Shown in pieces: positions 1 to 7,265 of a stretch of 10,000 nucleotides of DNA. Made by a program: the position numbers and the translations under genes. The notes below the pieces were generated by a model. It was not told the DNA's origin. It saw only the letters and a list, made by a program, of their open reading frames with translations, and searched no databases. Source of the DNA: Monoplex corrugatus (lineage: Eukaryota; Mollusca; Gastropoda; Littorinimorpha; Ranellidae); the NCBI GenBank assembly GCA_030674185.1, contig JAPXFY010002917.1:12501-22500 (forward strand). Reading direction: 5' to 3'. Position 1 is the stretch's first letter; every line of letters starts with the position of its first letter.

Positions 1-470
1 AACAGAACGCCATATTTCACGTTCTTGATTCCATTTTGTATTTTATTTAATTTTTACATTTCATCTAAGAAGGAGAATTTTTTTTTTAAAAATCAGAACG
101 ATCCTGATAGGATTCTGAAAACACCAGAGCATAAAAGCAGCTCATCTGTACCGAATCAGAAGCATGATTGTCGAAAGAAACTGTCCTTAGACGATTATGG
201 TCTGAATTGTATAAAGCGCGCTAACTGCAGAGGATTGCCAACAATCTTGACCGTAAAACAAGCCATTGTTATAAGATGACAGGGTCTCAATTCCCCACTA
301 GAAACTATCAGAACGTTGTCAGAACGACAGTTGCTGAATCCCGGAACAAACAAGTTGTCTCATAAAGTGAGTGACAAAACGTCGAAGCTCGAATAAACAA
401 GATTTTTTCTAATTTGAGCTCCCCCTTTTGTGAGTCCACTGCTCTTATCAGAAAAAAAAAAAAGACAACC
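1..470. other. Unique sequence without a supported gene
   Basis: This AT-rich stretch has short A and T runs (T9 near 79-87, A12 near 452-463). A plus-strand open frame at 25-279 begins at ATT, not ATG, and its 84-residue product matches nothing I recognise, so I do not call it. The heptamer CAGAACG occurs four times (3, 94, 309, 320), with no wider repeat around the copies. I see no convincing promoter, splice pair or RNA gene. Confidence 0.6.
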
Positions 471-478
471 CAGTCTGC

Positions 479-531
479 GGGAGGGGGGTGGGGTGGGGTG
501 GGGAAGGGCTGGGGAGGGGGTGAGAGAGGGG
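479..531 (+). repeat. G-rich purine tract with G-quadruplex potential
   Basis: The plus strand carries at least six runs of three or more G separated by 1-4 bases. The densest part, about 483-503, has four runs of four or more G separated by single T. This fits the textbook intramolecular G-quadruplex pattern with one-base loops. The purine bias continues as A/G sequence to about 550 and leads directly into the CA microsatellite. Folding is inferred from pattern only. Confidence 0.75.
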
Positions 532-556
532 AAGAAAAAGAAAAGAAACGAGAGCA

Positions 557-849
557 TACACACACACACACACACACACATAGACACACACACACACACA
601 TACACATACACACACACCTTACACACACACCTTACACACACGCACATACACACTCACACACACACACACACACTCACACACACACACACACACACACACC
701 ACACACACACACACACACACACCACACACTACACTACACACACACACACACACACACACACACCACACACTACACTGCACACACACACACGCACACACTA
801 CACATTACCCACCCCACACACACACACACACACTACAAACACACACACA

Positions 850-905
<56 letters not shown>

Positions 906-1044
906 ACATACACACACACATACACACATACACACACTACACTCACATACACACACACACACGCGCGCAAAACACACACACACACACACACACAAACTAC
1001 CCCCCCCCCCCACACACACACACACACACACTACACACACACAA
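557..1044. repeat. Long interrupted (CA)n microsatellite
   Basis: About 490 bp consist almost wholly of alternating C and A, broken by CTT, CAT, CTA and ACC interruptions. A longer motif (ACCACACACTACACT) recurs at about 721 and 763, so parts of the tract were duplicated as blocks of about 42 bp. A CGCGCG run at 962-967 and the alternating purine-pyrimidine sequence favour Z-DNA. A run of twelve C (1000-1011) interrupts the right end. Open frames through it encode only His-Thr or Val-Cys repeats and are artefacts. Confidence 0.97.
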
Positions 1045-1055
1045 CAGACAATCAA

Positions 1056-1109
1056 CCATCCTCCTCCTCCTCCTCCTCCTCACTCCTCACTCCCTCCCCC
1101 TCCCTTCCC
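1056..1109. repeat. (CCT)n and C/T-rich polypyrimidine tract
   Basis: About eight CCT triplets are followed by CACTCCTCACTCCCTCCCCC-type sequence, so the plus strand is almost pure pyrimidine. It closes the CA block on the right, opposite in strand bias to the purine tract at 479-531 on the left. It could form triplex (H-DNA). Confidence 0.85.
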
Positions 1110-1251
1110 TAAACTTTCAGACAGGTTAAACTGTCCCCCTGTCAGTGCGCAAACGGAGGTGGGTCTTGGCGGGGACTGGAATTTTCCCTTTCACAGCCAA
1201 TTTGACATGTCACCTCTCTGGCACCGTGCCACAATCTTCTTCTCTTCCGAC
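1110..1251. other. Unique spacer before the first tRNA-like element
   Basis: This is about 140 bp of mixed-composition sequence. It holds a short interrupted inverted repeat, GACAGGTTAAACTGTCCCCCTG (arms GACAG and CTGTC). I see no gene, and no clear similarity to the sequence before the second tRNA-like element. Confidence 0.5.
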
Positions 1252-1321
1252 GTGGGCTGGCGGACTAGTTGGCAGAGCCATGGACTCAAGATCTAATATC
1301 TTGAGTTCAATCCCAGCCCGC
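1252..1321 (+). mobile_element. tRNA-like element 1 (probable SINE head or tRNA pseudogene)
   Basis: This 70-nt element has the size and layout of a tRNA. The 5' end GTGGGCT pairs with the 3' end AGCCCGC over seven positions (one G-T). An A-box-like TGGCGGACTAGTTGG follows the acceptor strand, and the B-box GTTCAATCC fits GWTCRANNC exactly. The middle, GGACTCAAGATCT, resembles the anticodon region of a leucine tRNA (CAA). However, CTCAAGAT and ATCTTGAG form a perfect 8-bp hairpin around CTAAT, and the T stem does not pair canonically, so it is not a working tRNA. The element is followed by CAACATTAAAAACT, and the 71-bp satellite starts within 15 bp of its end. A tRNA-derived SINE head is the likeliest origin. 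Confidence 0.55.
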
Positions 1322-1325
1322 AACA

Positions 1326-4300
1326 TTAAAAACTGGCCTGTTGGCTGCCCATCTTAATGTTTCCATCATTCTGGTGGTGTCAGCTTACCGTTTGATAGGT
1401 CCATTGGTCTGTTTGCTGCCCATCTTAATGTTTACGTCATTCTGGTGATGTTAGCTTAATGTTTCATAGGTCCACTGGACTGTTTGCTGTCCATCTTAAT
1501 ATTTCCATCATTCTGGTGGTGTCAGTTAAGATTACTGTTTCATAGGTCCACTGGCCTGTTTGCTGCCCATCTTAATGTTTCCTTCATTCTGGTGGTGTCA
1601 GCTTAATGTTTCATAGGTCCACTGGCCTGTTTACTGCCTATCTTAAAGTTTCCATCATTCTGGTGGTGTCAGCTTAGTGTTTCATAGGTCCACTGGCCTG
1701 TTTGCTGCCCGTCTTAATGTTTCCTTCATTCTGATGGTGTCAGCTTAATGTTTCATAGGTCCACTGGCCTGTTGGCTGCCCATCTTAATGTTTACATCAT
1801 TCTGGTGGTGTCAGCTTAATGTTTCATAGGTCCACTGGCCTGTTGGCTGCCCATCTTAATGTTTCCATCATTCTGGTGGTGTCAGCTTAATGTTTCATAG
1901 GTCCACTGGCCTGTTTGCTGCCCATCTTAATGTTTACATCATTCTGGTGGTGTCAGCTTAATGTTTCATAGGTCCACTGGCCTGTTCGCTGCCCATCTAA
2001 ATGTTTACATCATTCTGGTGGTGTCAGCTTAATGTTTCATAGGTCCACTGGCCTGTTTGCTGCCCATCTTAATGTTTCCATCATTCTGGTGGTGTCAGCT
2101 TAATGTTTCATAGGTCCACTGGCCTGTTGGCTGCCCATCTTAATGTTTCCATCATTCTGGTGGTGTTATCTTAATGTTTCATAGGTCCACTGGCCTGTTT
2201 GCTGCCCATCTTAATGTTTACATCATTCTGGTGGTGTCAGCTTAATGTTTCATAGGTCCACTGGCCTGTTTGCTGCCCATCTTAATGTTTCCATCATTCT
2301 GGTGGTGTCAGCTTAATGTTTCATAGGTCCACTGGCCTGTTTATGCTCATCTTAATGTTTCCATCATTCTGGTGGTGTCAGCTTAATGTTTCATAGGTCC
2401 ACTTGCCTGTTTGCTGTCCATCTTAATGTTTACATCATTCTGGTGGTGTCAGCTTAATGTTTCATAGGTCCACTGGCCTGTTCGCTGCCCATCTTAATGT
2501 TTACATCATTCTGGTGGTGTCAGCTTAATGTTTCATAGGTCCACTGGCCTGTTCGCTGCCCATCTTAATGTTTCCATCATTCTGGTGGTGTCAGCTTAAT
2601 GTTTCATAGGTCCACTTGCCTGTTTGCTGTCCATCTTAATGTTTACATCATTCTGGTGGTGTCAGCTTAATGTTTCATAGGTCCACTGGCCTGTTTGCTG
2701 TCCATCTTAATGTTTACATCATTCTGGTGGTGTCAGCTTAATGTTTCATAGGTCCACTGGCCTGTTTATGCTCATCTTAATGTTTCCATCATTCTGGTGG
2801 TGTCAGCTTAATGTTTCATAGGTCCACTGGCCTGTTGGCTGCCCATCTTAATGTTTACATCATTCTGGTGGTGTCAGCTTAATGTTTCATAGGTCCACTG
2901 GCCTGTTTGCTGCCCATCTTAATGTTTACATCATTCTGGTGGTGTCAGCTTAATGTTTCATAGGTCCACTGGCCTGTTCGCTGCCCATCTTAATGTTTAC
3001 ATCATTCTGGTGGTGTCAGCTTAATGTTTCATAGGTCCACTGGCCTGTTTGCTGCCCATCTTAATGTTTCCATCATTCTGGTGGTGTCAGCTTAATGTTT
3101 CATAGGTCCACTGGCCTGTTGGCTGCCCATCTTAATGTTTCCATCATTCTGGTGGTGTTATCTTAATGTTTCATAGGTCCACTGGCCTGTTTGCTGCCCA
3201 TCTTAATGTTTACATCATTCTGGTGGTGTCAGCTTAATGTTTCATAGGTCCACTGGCCTGTTTGCTGCCCATCTTAATGTTTCCATCATTCTGGTGGTGT
3301 CAGCTTAATGTTTCATAGGTCCACTGGCCTGTTTATGCTCATCTTAATGTTTCCATCATTCTGGTGGTGTCAGCTTAATGTTTCATAGGTCCACTTGCCT
3401 GTTTGCTGTCCATCTTAATGTTTACATCATTCTGGTGGTGTCAGCTTAATGTTTCATAGGTCCACTGGCCTGTTCGCTGCCCATCTTAATGTTTACATCA
3501 TTCTGGTGGTGTCAGCTTAATGTTTCATAGGTCCACTGGCCTGTTCGCTGCCCATCTTAATGTTTCCATCATTCTGGTGGTGTCAGCTTAATGTTTCATA
3601 GGTCCACTTGCCTGTTTGCTGTCCATCTTAATGTTTACATCATTCTGGTGGTGTCAGCTTAATGTTTCATAGGTCCACTGGCCTGTTTGCTGTCCATCTT
3701 AATGTTTACATCATTCTGGTGGTGTCAGCTTAATGTTTCATAGGTCCACTGGCCTGTTTATGCTCATCTTAATGTTTCCATCATTCTGGTGGTGTCAGCT
3801 TAATGTTTCATAGGTCCACTGGCCTGTTGGCTGCCCATCTTAATGTTTACATCATTCTGGTGGTGTCAGCTTAATGTTTCATAGGTCCACTGGCCTGTTT
3901 GCTGCCCATCTTAATGTTTACATCATTCTGGTGGTGTCAGCTTAATGTTTCATAGGTCCACTGGCCTGTTCGCTGCCCATCTTAATGTTTACATCATTCT
4001 GGTGGTGTCAGCTTAATGTTTCATAGGTCCACTGGCCTGTTTGCTGCCCATCTTAATGTTTCCATCATTCTGGTGGTGTCAGCTTAATGTTTCATAGGTC
4101 CACTGGCCTGTTGGCTGCCCATCTTAATGTTTCCATCATTCTGGTGGTGTTATCTTAATGTTTCATAGGTCCACTGGCCTGTTTGCTGCCCATCTTAATG
4201 TTTACATCATTCTGGTGGTGTCAGCTTAATGTTTCATAGGTCCACTGGCCTGTTTGCTGCCCATCTTAATGTTTCCATCATTCTGGTGGTGTCAGCTTAA

Positions 4301-4596
4301 TGTTTCATAGGTCCACTGGCCTGTTTATGCTCATCTTAATGTTTCCATCATTCTGGTGGTGTCAGCTTAATGTTTCATAGGTCCACTTGCCTGTTTGCTG
4401 TCCATCTTAATGTTTACATCATTCTGGTGGTGTCAGCTTAATGTTTCATAGGTCCACTGGCCTGTTCGCTGCCCATCTTAATGTTTACATCATTCTGGTG
4501 TGTCAGCTTAATGTTTCATAGGTCCACTGGCCTGTTCGCTGCCCATCTTAATGTTTCCATCATTCTGGTGGTGTCAGCTTAATGTTTCATAGGTCC
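1326..4596. repeat. 71-bp satellite array, about 46 units
   Basis: Each unit reads GGCCTGTT(T/G/C)-GCTGCCCATC-TTAATGTTT(CC/AC)-ATCATTCTGG-TGGTGTCAGC-TTAATGTTTC-ATAGGTCCACT. Unit starts fall at 1335, 1406, 1477, 1553, 1624, 1695, 1766, 1837, 1908 and then nearly every 71 bp to 4529. The first six units are the most diverged: unit 3 is 5 bp longer, and units 1, 2, 5 and 6 have private changes. Later units differ only at a few recurrent sites (TTTG/TTGG/TTCG/TTTATGCTC, TGCCC/TGTCC, TTTCC/TTTAC, CACTGG/CACTTG, GTCAGC/GTTATC). Unit 45 has lost one base near 4500. No long open frame exists on either strand, so it is non-coding. The right edge is abrupt at 4596, inside a canonical unit. Confidence 0.97.
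1908..4596. repeat. Higher-order repeat: 14 units, 992 bp, 2.7 copies
   Basis: Reading the variant sites along the satellite, the same order of 14 unit types recurs: copy 1 at 1908-2899, copy 2 at 2900-3891, and a partial copy 3 at 3892-4596. The rare GTTATC variant sits at 2165, 3157 and 4149, exactly 992 bp apart each time. Each full copy contains two units with the 1-bp-shorter TTTATGCTC variant, giving 14 x 71 minus 2. From the third unit onward I see no diagnostic difference between copies. The only exceptions are an ATCTAAATG change in the first copy (near 1997) and the 1-bp loss near 4500 in the last. Such identity implies recent block amplification or an assembly effect. Confidence 0.9.
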
Positions 4597-4753
4597 CTCT
4601 TCCCCCTTTCCCCATTTCAAGACCTTACCAGCGCATAGGGTTTTGCACAGGCATCGGAAGTATTTAAGATAATTGCTGGCAGATTTGGGTGGAGCGCATA
4701 TGGAGTTTTCCGAATGCAGTGAAGCCCTCTTGAACAAACTACAAACTACAAAC
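4597..4753. other. Unique spacer between satellite and second tRNA-like element
   Basis: This spacer opens with C/T-rich sequence (CTCTTCCCCCTTTCCCC) directly at the satellite edge. It ends with three copies of a 7-bp CAAACTA-type repeat (about 4735-4753) immediately before the tRNA-like element. A TATTTAAG sequence lies near 4662, but nothing around it supports a promoter. No gene is seen. Confidence 0.5.
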
Positions 4754-4825
4754 GCGGGCTGGTTGGTTCTTCTGTAGTGCAGCCTGGCTTAGAGATCTGA
4801 TCTCTGGAGTTCAGTCCCAGCCCGC
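4754..4825 (+). mobile_element. tRNA-like element 2, related to element 1
   Basis: In this 72-nt element the termini GCGGGCT and AGCCCGC pair perfectly over seven bases. As in element 1, an internal hairpin (AGAGATC and GATCTCT) is followed by GGAGTTCAGTCCCAGCCCGC and then CAACATT. The B-box GTTCAGTCC has one mismatch to consensus, and the A-box region is poorer than in element 1. The shared ends, the shared internal hairpin position and the shared CAACATT tail show common descent rather than chance. It abuts the 43-bp tandem array (first TTAA at 4834), just as element 1 abuts the 71-bp satellite. Confidence 0.5.
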
Positions 4826-4833
4826 AACATTGA

Positions 4834-5178
4834 TTAACCTTTTGACTCCCTCACCATATCCATCAACTGTATAAACTTAACCCTTTGACTCCCTCACCCT
4901 ATCCACCAACTGCAAAAACTTAGCCCTTTGACTTCCTCACCCTATCCACCAACTGCAAAAACTTAACCCTTTGACTCCCTCACCCTATCCACCAACTGCA
5001 AAAACTTAACCCTTTGACTCCCTCACCCTATCCACCAACTGCAAAAAAACTAACCTTTTGACTTCCTCACCCTATCCACCAACTGCAAAAACTTAACCCT
5101 TTGACTCCCTCAGCCTATCCACCAACTGTAAAAACTTAACCTTTTGACTTCCCCACCCTATCCACCAACTGCAAAAAC
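4834..5178. repeat. 43-bp tandem repeat, eight units
   Basis: The units begin TTAACCCTTTGACTCCCTC and continue through CACCCTATCCACCAACTGC and an A run. They start at 4834, 4877, 4920, 4963, 5006, 5050, 5093 and 5136. Variants include TTAGCCC, CTAACC, CTTCC for CTCCC and an extended A run before 5050. Most units carry a TTAA tetranucleotide. The same core appears in inverted orientation just downstream (5231-5776), so the array looks like a tandem expansion of one arm of the foldback elements there. Confidence 0.93.
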
Positions 5179-5186
5179 AACAACAC

Positions 5187-5262
5187 CTGAACCCTTGGAT
5201 TCCGTCATGCTTTCCACCAGCTTTCTGCCCAGGTGGATAGGATGAGGGAATCAAAGGGTTAA
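5187..5262. mobile_element. Foldback (MITE-like) element a
   Basis: The left arm ACCCTTGGATTCCGTC...TTTCCACC (5191-5217) is an imperfect inverted copy of the right arm GGTGGATAGGATGAGGG...GGGTT (5232-5260), around a loop of about 13 bp. The right end is TTAA (5259-5262). The left end is CTGA, probably a decayed TTAA. Confidence 0.6.
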
Positions 5263-5434
5263 GTTTTTATTGCTTTGCTTACATGGTTGGCAATGCAGGA
5301 TGCCGGTGGACAGGGCGCGGGAGTTAAAGGGTTAAAAACTGTCCTGTTCGATGCCCATCTTAACGTTTTTGACTCCCACACCCTGTCCACCAGCATCCTG
5401 CATTGTCAACCATGCAAGCAAAGCAAAAACTTAA
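5259..5434. mobile_element. Long TTAA-bounded palindrome (foldback element b)
   Basis: The arms of about 73 bp (5259-5335 and 5360-5434) are near-perfect inverted copies. Both contain the same order of modules: AAGTTTTT, GCTTTGCTT, CATGGTTG, CAATGCAGGATGC, GGTGGACAGGG and GGGAGT. TTAA tetranucleotides lie at the outer ends (5259-5262 and 5431-5434) and at the inner ends (5332-5335 and 5360-5363). This is the hallmark of nested TTAA-target insertions, as in piggyBac-type elements. The 24-bp spacer between the arms resembles the 71-bp satellite unit. No transposase frame is present, so it would be non-autonomous. Confidence 0.6.
5332..5368 (+). repeat. Isolated fragment of the 71-bp satellite
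   Basis: Aligned without gaps to 1326-1362, at the start of the satellite, 33 of 37 bases match (differences at 5342, 5349, 5351 and 5364). Both begin TTAAAAACTG and share TGCCCATCTTAA. It occupies the spacer of the long palindrome, more than 700 bp from the satellite array. Confidence 0.8.
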
Positions 5435-5517
5435 CTCTTTGGCCCTCTCACCCTATTCACCAGCTTCCTGCAAGAAGATGGGGGGGGGGGGATAAGGTGA
5501 GAGAGTCAAAGGGTTAA
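5431..5517. mobile_element. Foldback (MITE-like) element c
   Basis: This element is bounded by TTAA at both ends (5431-5434 and 5514-5517). The arm TTAACTCTTTGGCCCTCTCA is opposed by GGTGAGAGAGTCAAAGGGTT. The spacer contains CAGCTTCCTGCAAG and a run of eleven G (5480-5490). Confidence 0.6.
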
Positions 5518-5595
5518 TTTTTTTTTGCAGCTGGTGGATAGGATGCTGGAGTCATCAGCAACTTGCATTGTTAACCATGCTAGCAAAACCAAACC
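5518..5595. repeat. Partial copy of foldback modules
   Basis: The segment CTGGTGGATAGGATGCTGGA (from 5531) is an inverted core that lacks its CAAAGGGTTAA end. Bases 5563-5596 (CTTGCATTGTTAACCATGC then AGCAAAACC) repeat the arm module at 5397-5430 with several changes. It is a truncated third copy of the long palindrome's arm. Confidence 0.6.
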
Positions 5596-5660
5596 TTAAC
5601 CCTTTGACTCCCTCACCCTATCCACCAGCTTCCTGCAAGGTGCGGTAGTCAAAGGGTTAA
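5596..5660. mobile_element. Minimal 65-bp TTAA-bounded foldback (element d)
   Basis: This is the cleanest copy. TTAA is followed by CCCTTTGACTCCCTC on the left, and AGTCAAAGGG is followed by TTAA on the right. The terminal inverted repeat is about 10-11 bp and the interior contains CACCAGCTTCCTGCAAGG. TTAA target duplication with CCCTTT-type ends is typical of piggyBac-superfamily MITEs, known from general family knowledge. The assignment rests on the ends only. Confidence 0.55.
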
Positions 5661-5776
5661 AATCCTTCCACTCTCAGAGTGTATGGTGCGGACAGGGAAG
5701 CTGGTGGATAGGGTGAGAGAATCAAAGGGTTATTTTTTTTAAAGTTGGTGGATGGGTGCAGGAATCAAAGGGTTAA
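5661..5776. repeat. Two inverted foldback cores
   Basis: Two copies of the inverted core, at about 5700-5732 (GCTGGTGGATAGGGTGAGAG then ATCAAAGGGTT) and 5745-5775 (GTTGGTGGATGGGTGCAGG then ATCAAAGGGTTAA), lie head to tail without forward partners. The last ends in TTAA at 5772-5775, which marks the end of the repeat cluster. Confidence 0.7.
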
Positions 5777-6224
5777 TAAACTCCACAGAACGCAACACGT
5801 GACAGTCATTGACTCAAGCACGCCATGGTACGTTGACCACACATTGATTGATTTGATTTGGTTCAGTTTTTACGTCGACACCCACCTCAAGCCATATTAG
5901 TCAACCAAATATAATTTTTCAATGGGAATCTCTGCAACAGAATTTTTTTTCTTCTCACAGGCTAGGAAAAAATAACCAAAAACAAGAAAAATACCCTAGG
6001 ACACACGAAAGTTTGTCACAATTAACAAATTAGATTTATGAGCGTTGTGATTTGTATGCGATATGACCGCTCTGGCGTACCATACAATTCGCGGCTTGGG
6101 TGCCACTTGAAGTTGACGTGTAAACGGCTACATCCGCTACCGAGAAAAGCGTAACTCTCATCTTCATGTAACGTTTACCGCGATATACCGATACTATGGT
6201 AGAAGCGCGTTTCACGGACATACA
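5777..6224. other. Unique sequence without a supported gene
   Basis: Mixed-composition sequence. A pyrimidine run followed by CACAG (5948-5960) looks like a splice acceptor, but no coding frame follows it. A minus-strand open frame at 6036-6221 (61 residues) has no recognisable feature. On the plus strand the frame of the candidate exon downstream has no stop from 6117 onward, so an exon could extend upstream of 6225. Confidence 0.5.
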
Positions 6225-6642
6225 ATGATCTACGAGCGGGTTGCATTTTTCACGTTTGGAATAGTGTTTTGGCCTTTGAATGCAAGTTTGGCAGCAAATA
6301 TTTGCAGGTAAGCAAAGGCTTATTTTTTGTTTATTATGATTTTTTTAATTGGGATCAATACCGAAGTTCTCATTTATTTGTTTCTTGAACTTGAATGACA
6401 TGCGGCATTATAGGAATGATCCGTAGCACGTGTGTGTGTGTGTGTACACGTGTGTGTGTGTGTGTGTTTTGTGTGTGTGTGTGTGTGTGTAACTGATAAT
6501 GCATGCTAATGAAGTGTGGACCCTTCCATTGTCAAATTTGCTCTCCAATAGAAGCGTCCAACGCCTGAAAAACTATGGCAAAACAAGCAAGTCAAGATCC
6601 CAGGGCAGATCTCCCCGTACAAGAAAACCGGACAGGAGTTAA
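6225..6642 (+). CDS. Candidate two-exon gene: small secreted basic protein (speculative)
   Basis: Exon 1 (6225-6307) starts at ATG and encodes MIYERVAFFTFGIVFWPL, then NASLAANIC: short, hydrophobic and ending in small residues, like a signal peptide. It ends at CAG followed by GTAAGC (donor at 6308). Exon 2 (6552-6642) follows CTCTCCAATAG and joins in phase (AG + A = Arg) to an open frame ending at TAA 6640-6642. The product would have 57 residues; the 30 encoded from the junction contain 11 Arg/Lys and one acidic residue. The putative 244-bp intron contains the TG repeat at 6429-6490. I recognise no homolog, and a frame this short could arise by chance. The in-frame junction and the secretory-type N-terminus are the only support. 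Exon 1 could also belong to a longer gene with different exons. Confidence 0.27.
6429..6490. repeat. (TG)n microsatellite
   Basis: Two TG tracts and a third after a TTTTG break are interspersed with CACGTG hexamers at 6427-6432 and 6447-6452. It lies inside the putative intron of the candidate gene at 6225-6642. Confidence 0.95.
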
Positions 6643-7009
6643 GAGTATTGTGTTTTCTTGAATATTTTTGTTCTGTAACACAAAGGTTACTGACCTAGCT
6701 CGCCATACAATACTTTTATGTAGTTATCTGTGTGCATCAATGATATAATAATGATAAAAATGTTAAGTACGCATGCTATTTATGATTTTGACTAATTACT
6801 TTGCTGTTGATCTTCAGTTTTGTTGTTTTTGTTGTTGGTTTTCTTTATCAATTTGAATTTGAAATGTGATGAAGCTATGTTTCTTGATCAGTTAATTAAT
6901 TATGGTATCAATTCAGTTTCCCAGCCTCTGTTTTCCTTGTCAATTAAAAAAAAAAACGGAAAAGAAAAACTTTGATTATTATTCTGGATGATGACTTGTA
7001 TAAACGTAC
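6643..7009. other. AT-rich sequence without a supported gene
   Basis: There are T-rich and TTG-rich runs (for example 6813-6842) and an A10 run near 6947. No canonical AATAAA follows the candidate exon 2 closely. I see nothing else of note. Confidence 0.6.
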
Positions 7010-7098
7010 ATGTGTGTGTGTGTGCGTGTGTGTGTGTGCGTGTGTGTGTGTTTGTGGTGTGGTATGGTGTGGTGGTGATGGTGGTGGTGGTGGTGGTG

Positions 7099-7171
<73 letters not shown>
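7010..7171. repeat. Compound (TG)n-(TGG)n-(TG)n microsatellite
   Basis: Three adjoining parts are visible: TG with CG interruptions (7010-7052), a GGT/GTG triplet tract (about 7053-7100), and about 35 uninterrupted TG dinucleotides (7102-7171). Frames through it on both strands are His-Thr, Val-Cys or poly-Val/His artefacts. Confidence 0.97.
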
Positions 7172-7173
<2 letters not shown>

Positions 7174-7265
7174 GTATAACATATTGTAAAGTCTGTATCA
7201 CTGTATTTTATTGAACATTTAAAATGCACTCCATCTCCACGCCTCCCATTAAACTGCCCTTTTTT

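Noticed and set aside
25..279. 84-residue plus-strand open frame
   Set aside because: It starts at ATT, has no recognisable domain and sits in low-complexity AT-rich sequence. Nothing supports translation.
3..326. Four copies of CAGAACG
   Set aside because: The copies share no flanking sequence and no regular spacing. A 7-mer repeat alone is too weak to call a site.
414..1296. Long open frames on both strands (232 and 288 residues plus, 106 and 85 minus)
   Set aside because: They are translations of the CA/TG microsatellite and its flanks (His-Thr or Val-Cys repeats). They stay open only because the repeat lacks stop codons.
1252..1321. Functional tRNA-Leu gene
   Set aside because: Acceptor ends and B-box look right, but the T stem does not pair and the anticodon arm is overtaken by an 8-bp hairpin. 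A related copy with the same oddities lies at 4754-4825.
1326..4596. CRISPR-like appearance of regularly spaced repeats
   Set aside because: The whole 71-bp unit is conserved with no unique spacers, and the context is eukaryotic. It is a satellite.
5275..5517. 80-residue plus-strand open frame
   Set aside because: It runs through the inverted foldback arms and a G11 run and encodes nothing recognisable.
6036..6221. 61-residue minus-strand open frame
   Set aside because: No domain, no splice context and no conservation evidence. It overlaps the open plus-strand region upstream of the candidate exon.
6944..7201. Poly-His, poly-Val and His-Thr frames
   Set aside because: Products of the TG and TGG repeats in different frames, with no non-repeat sequence that looks coding.
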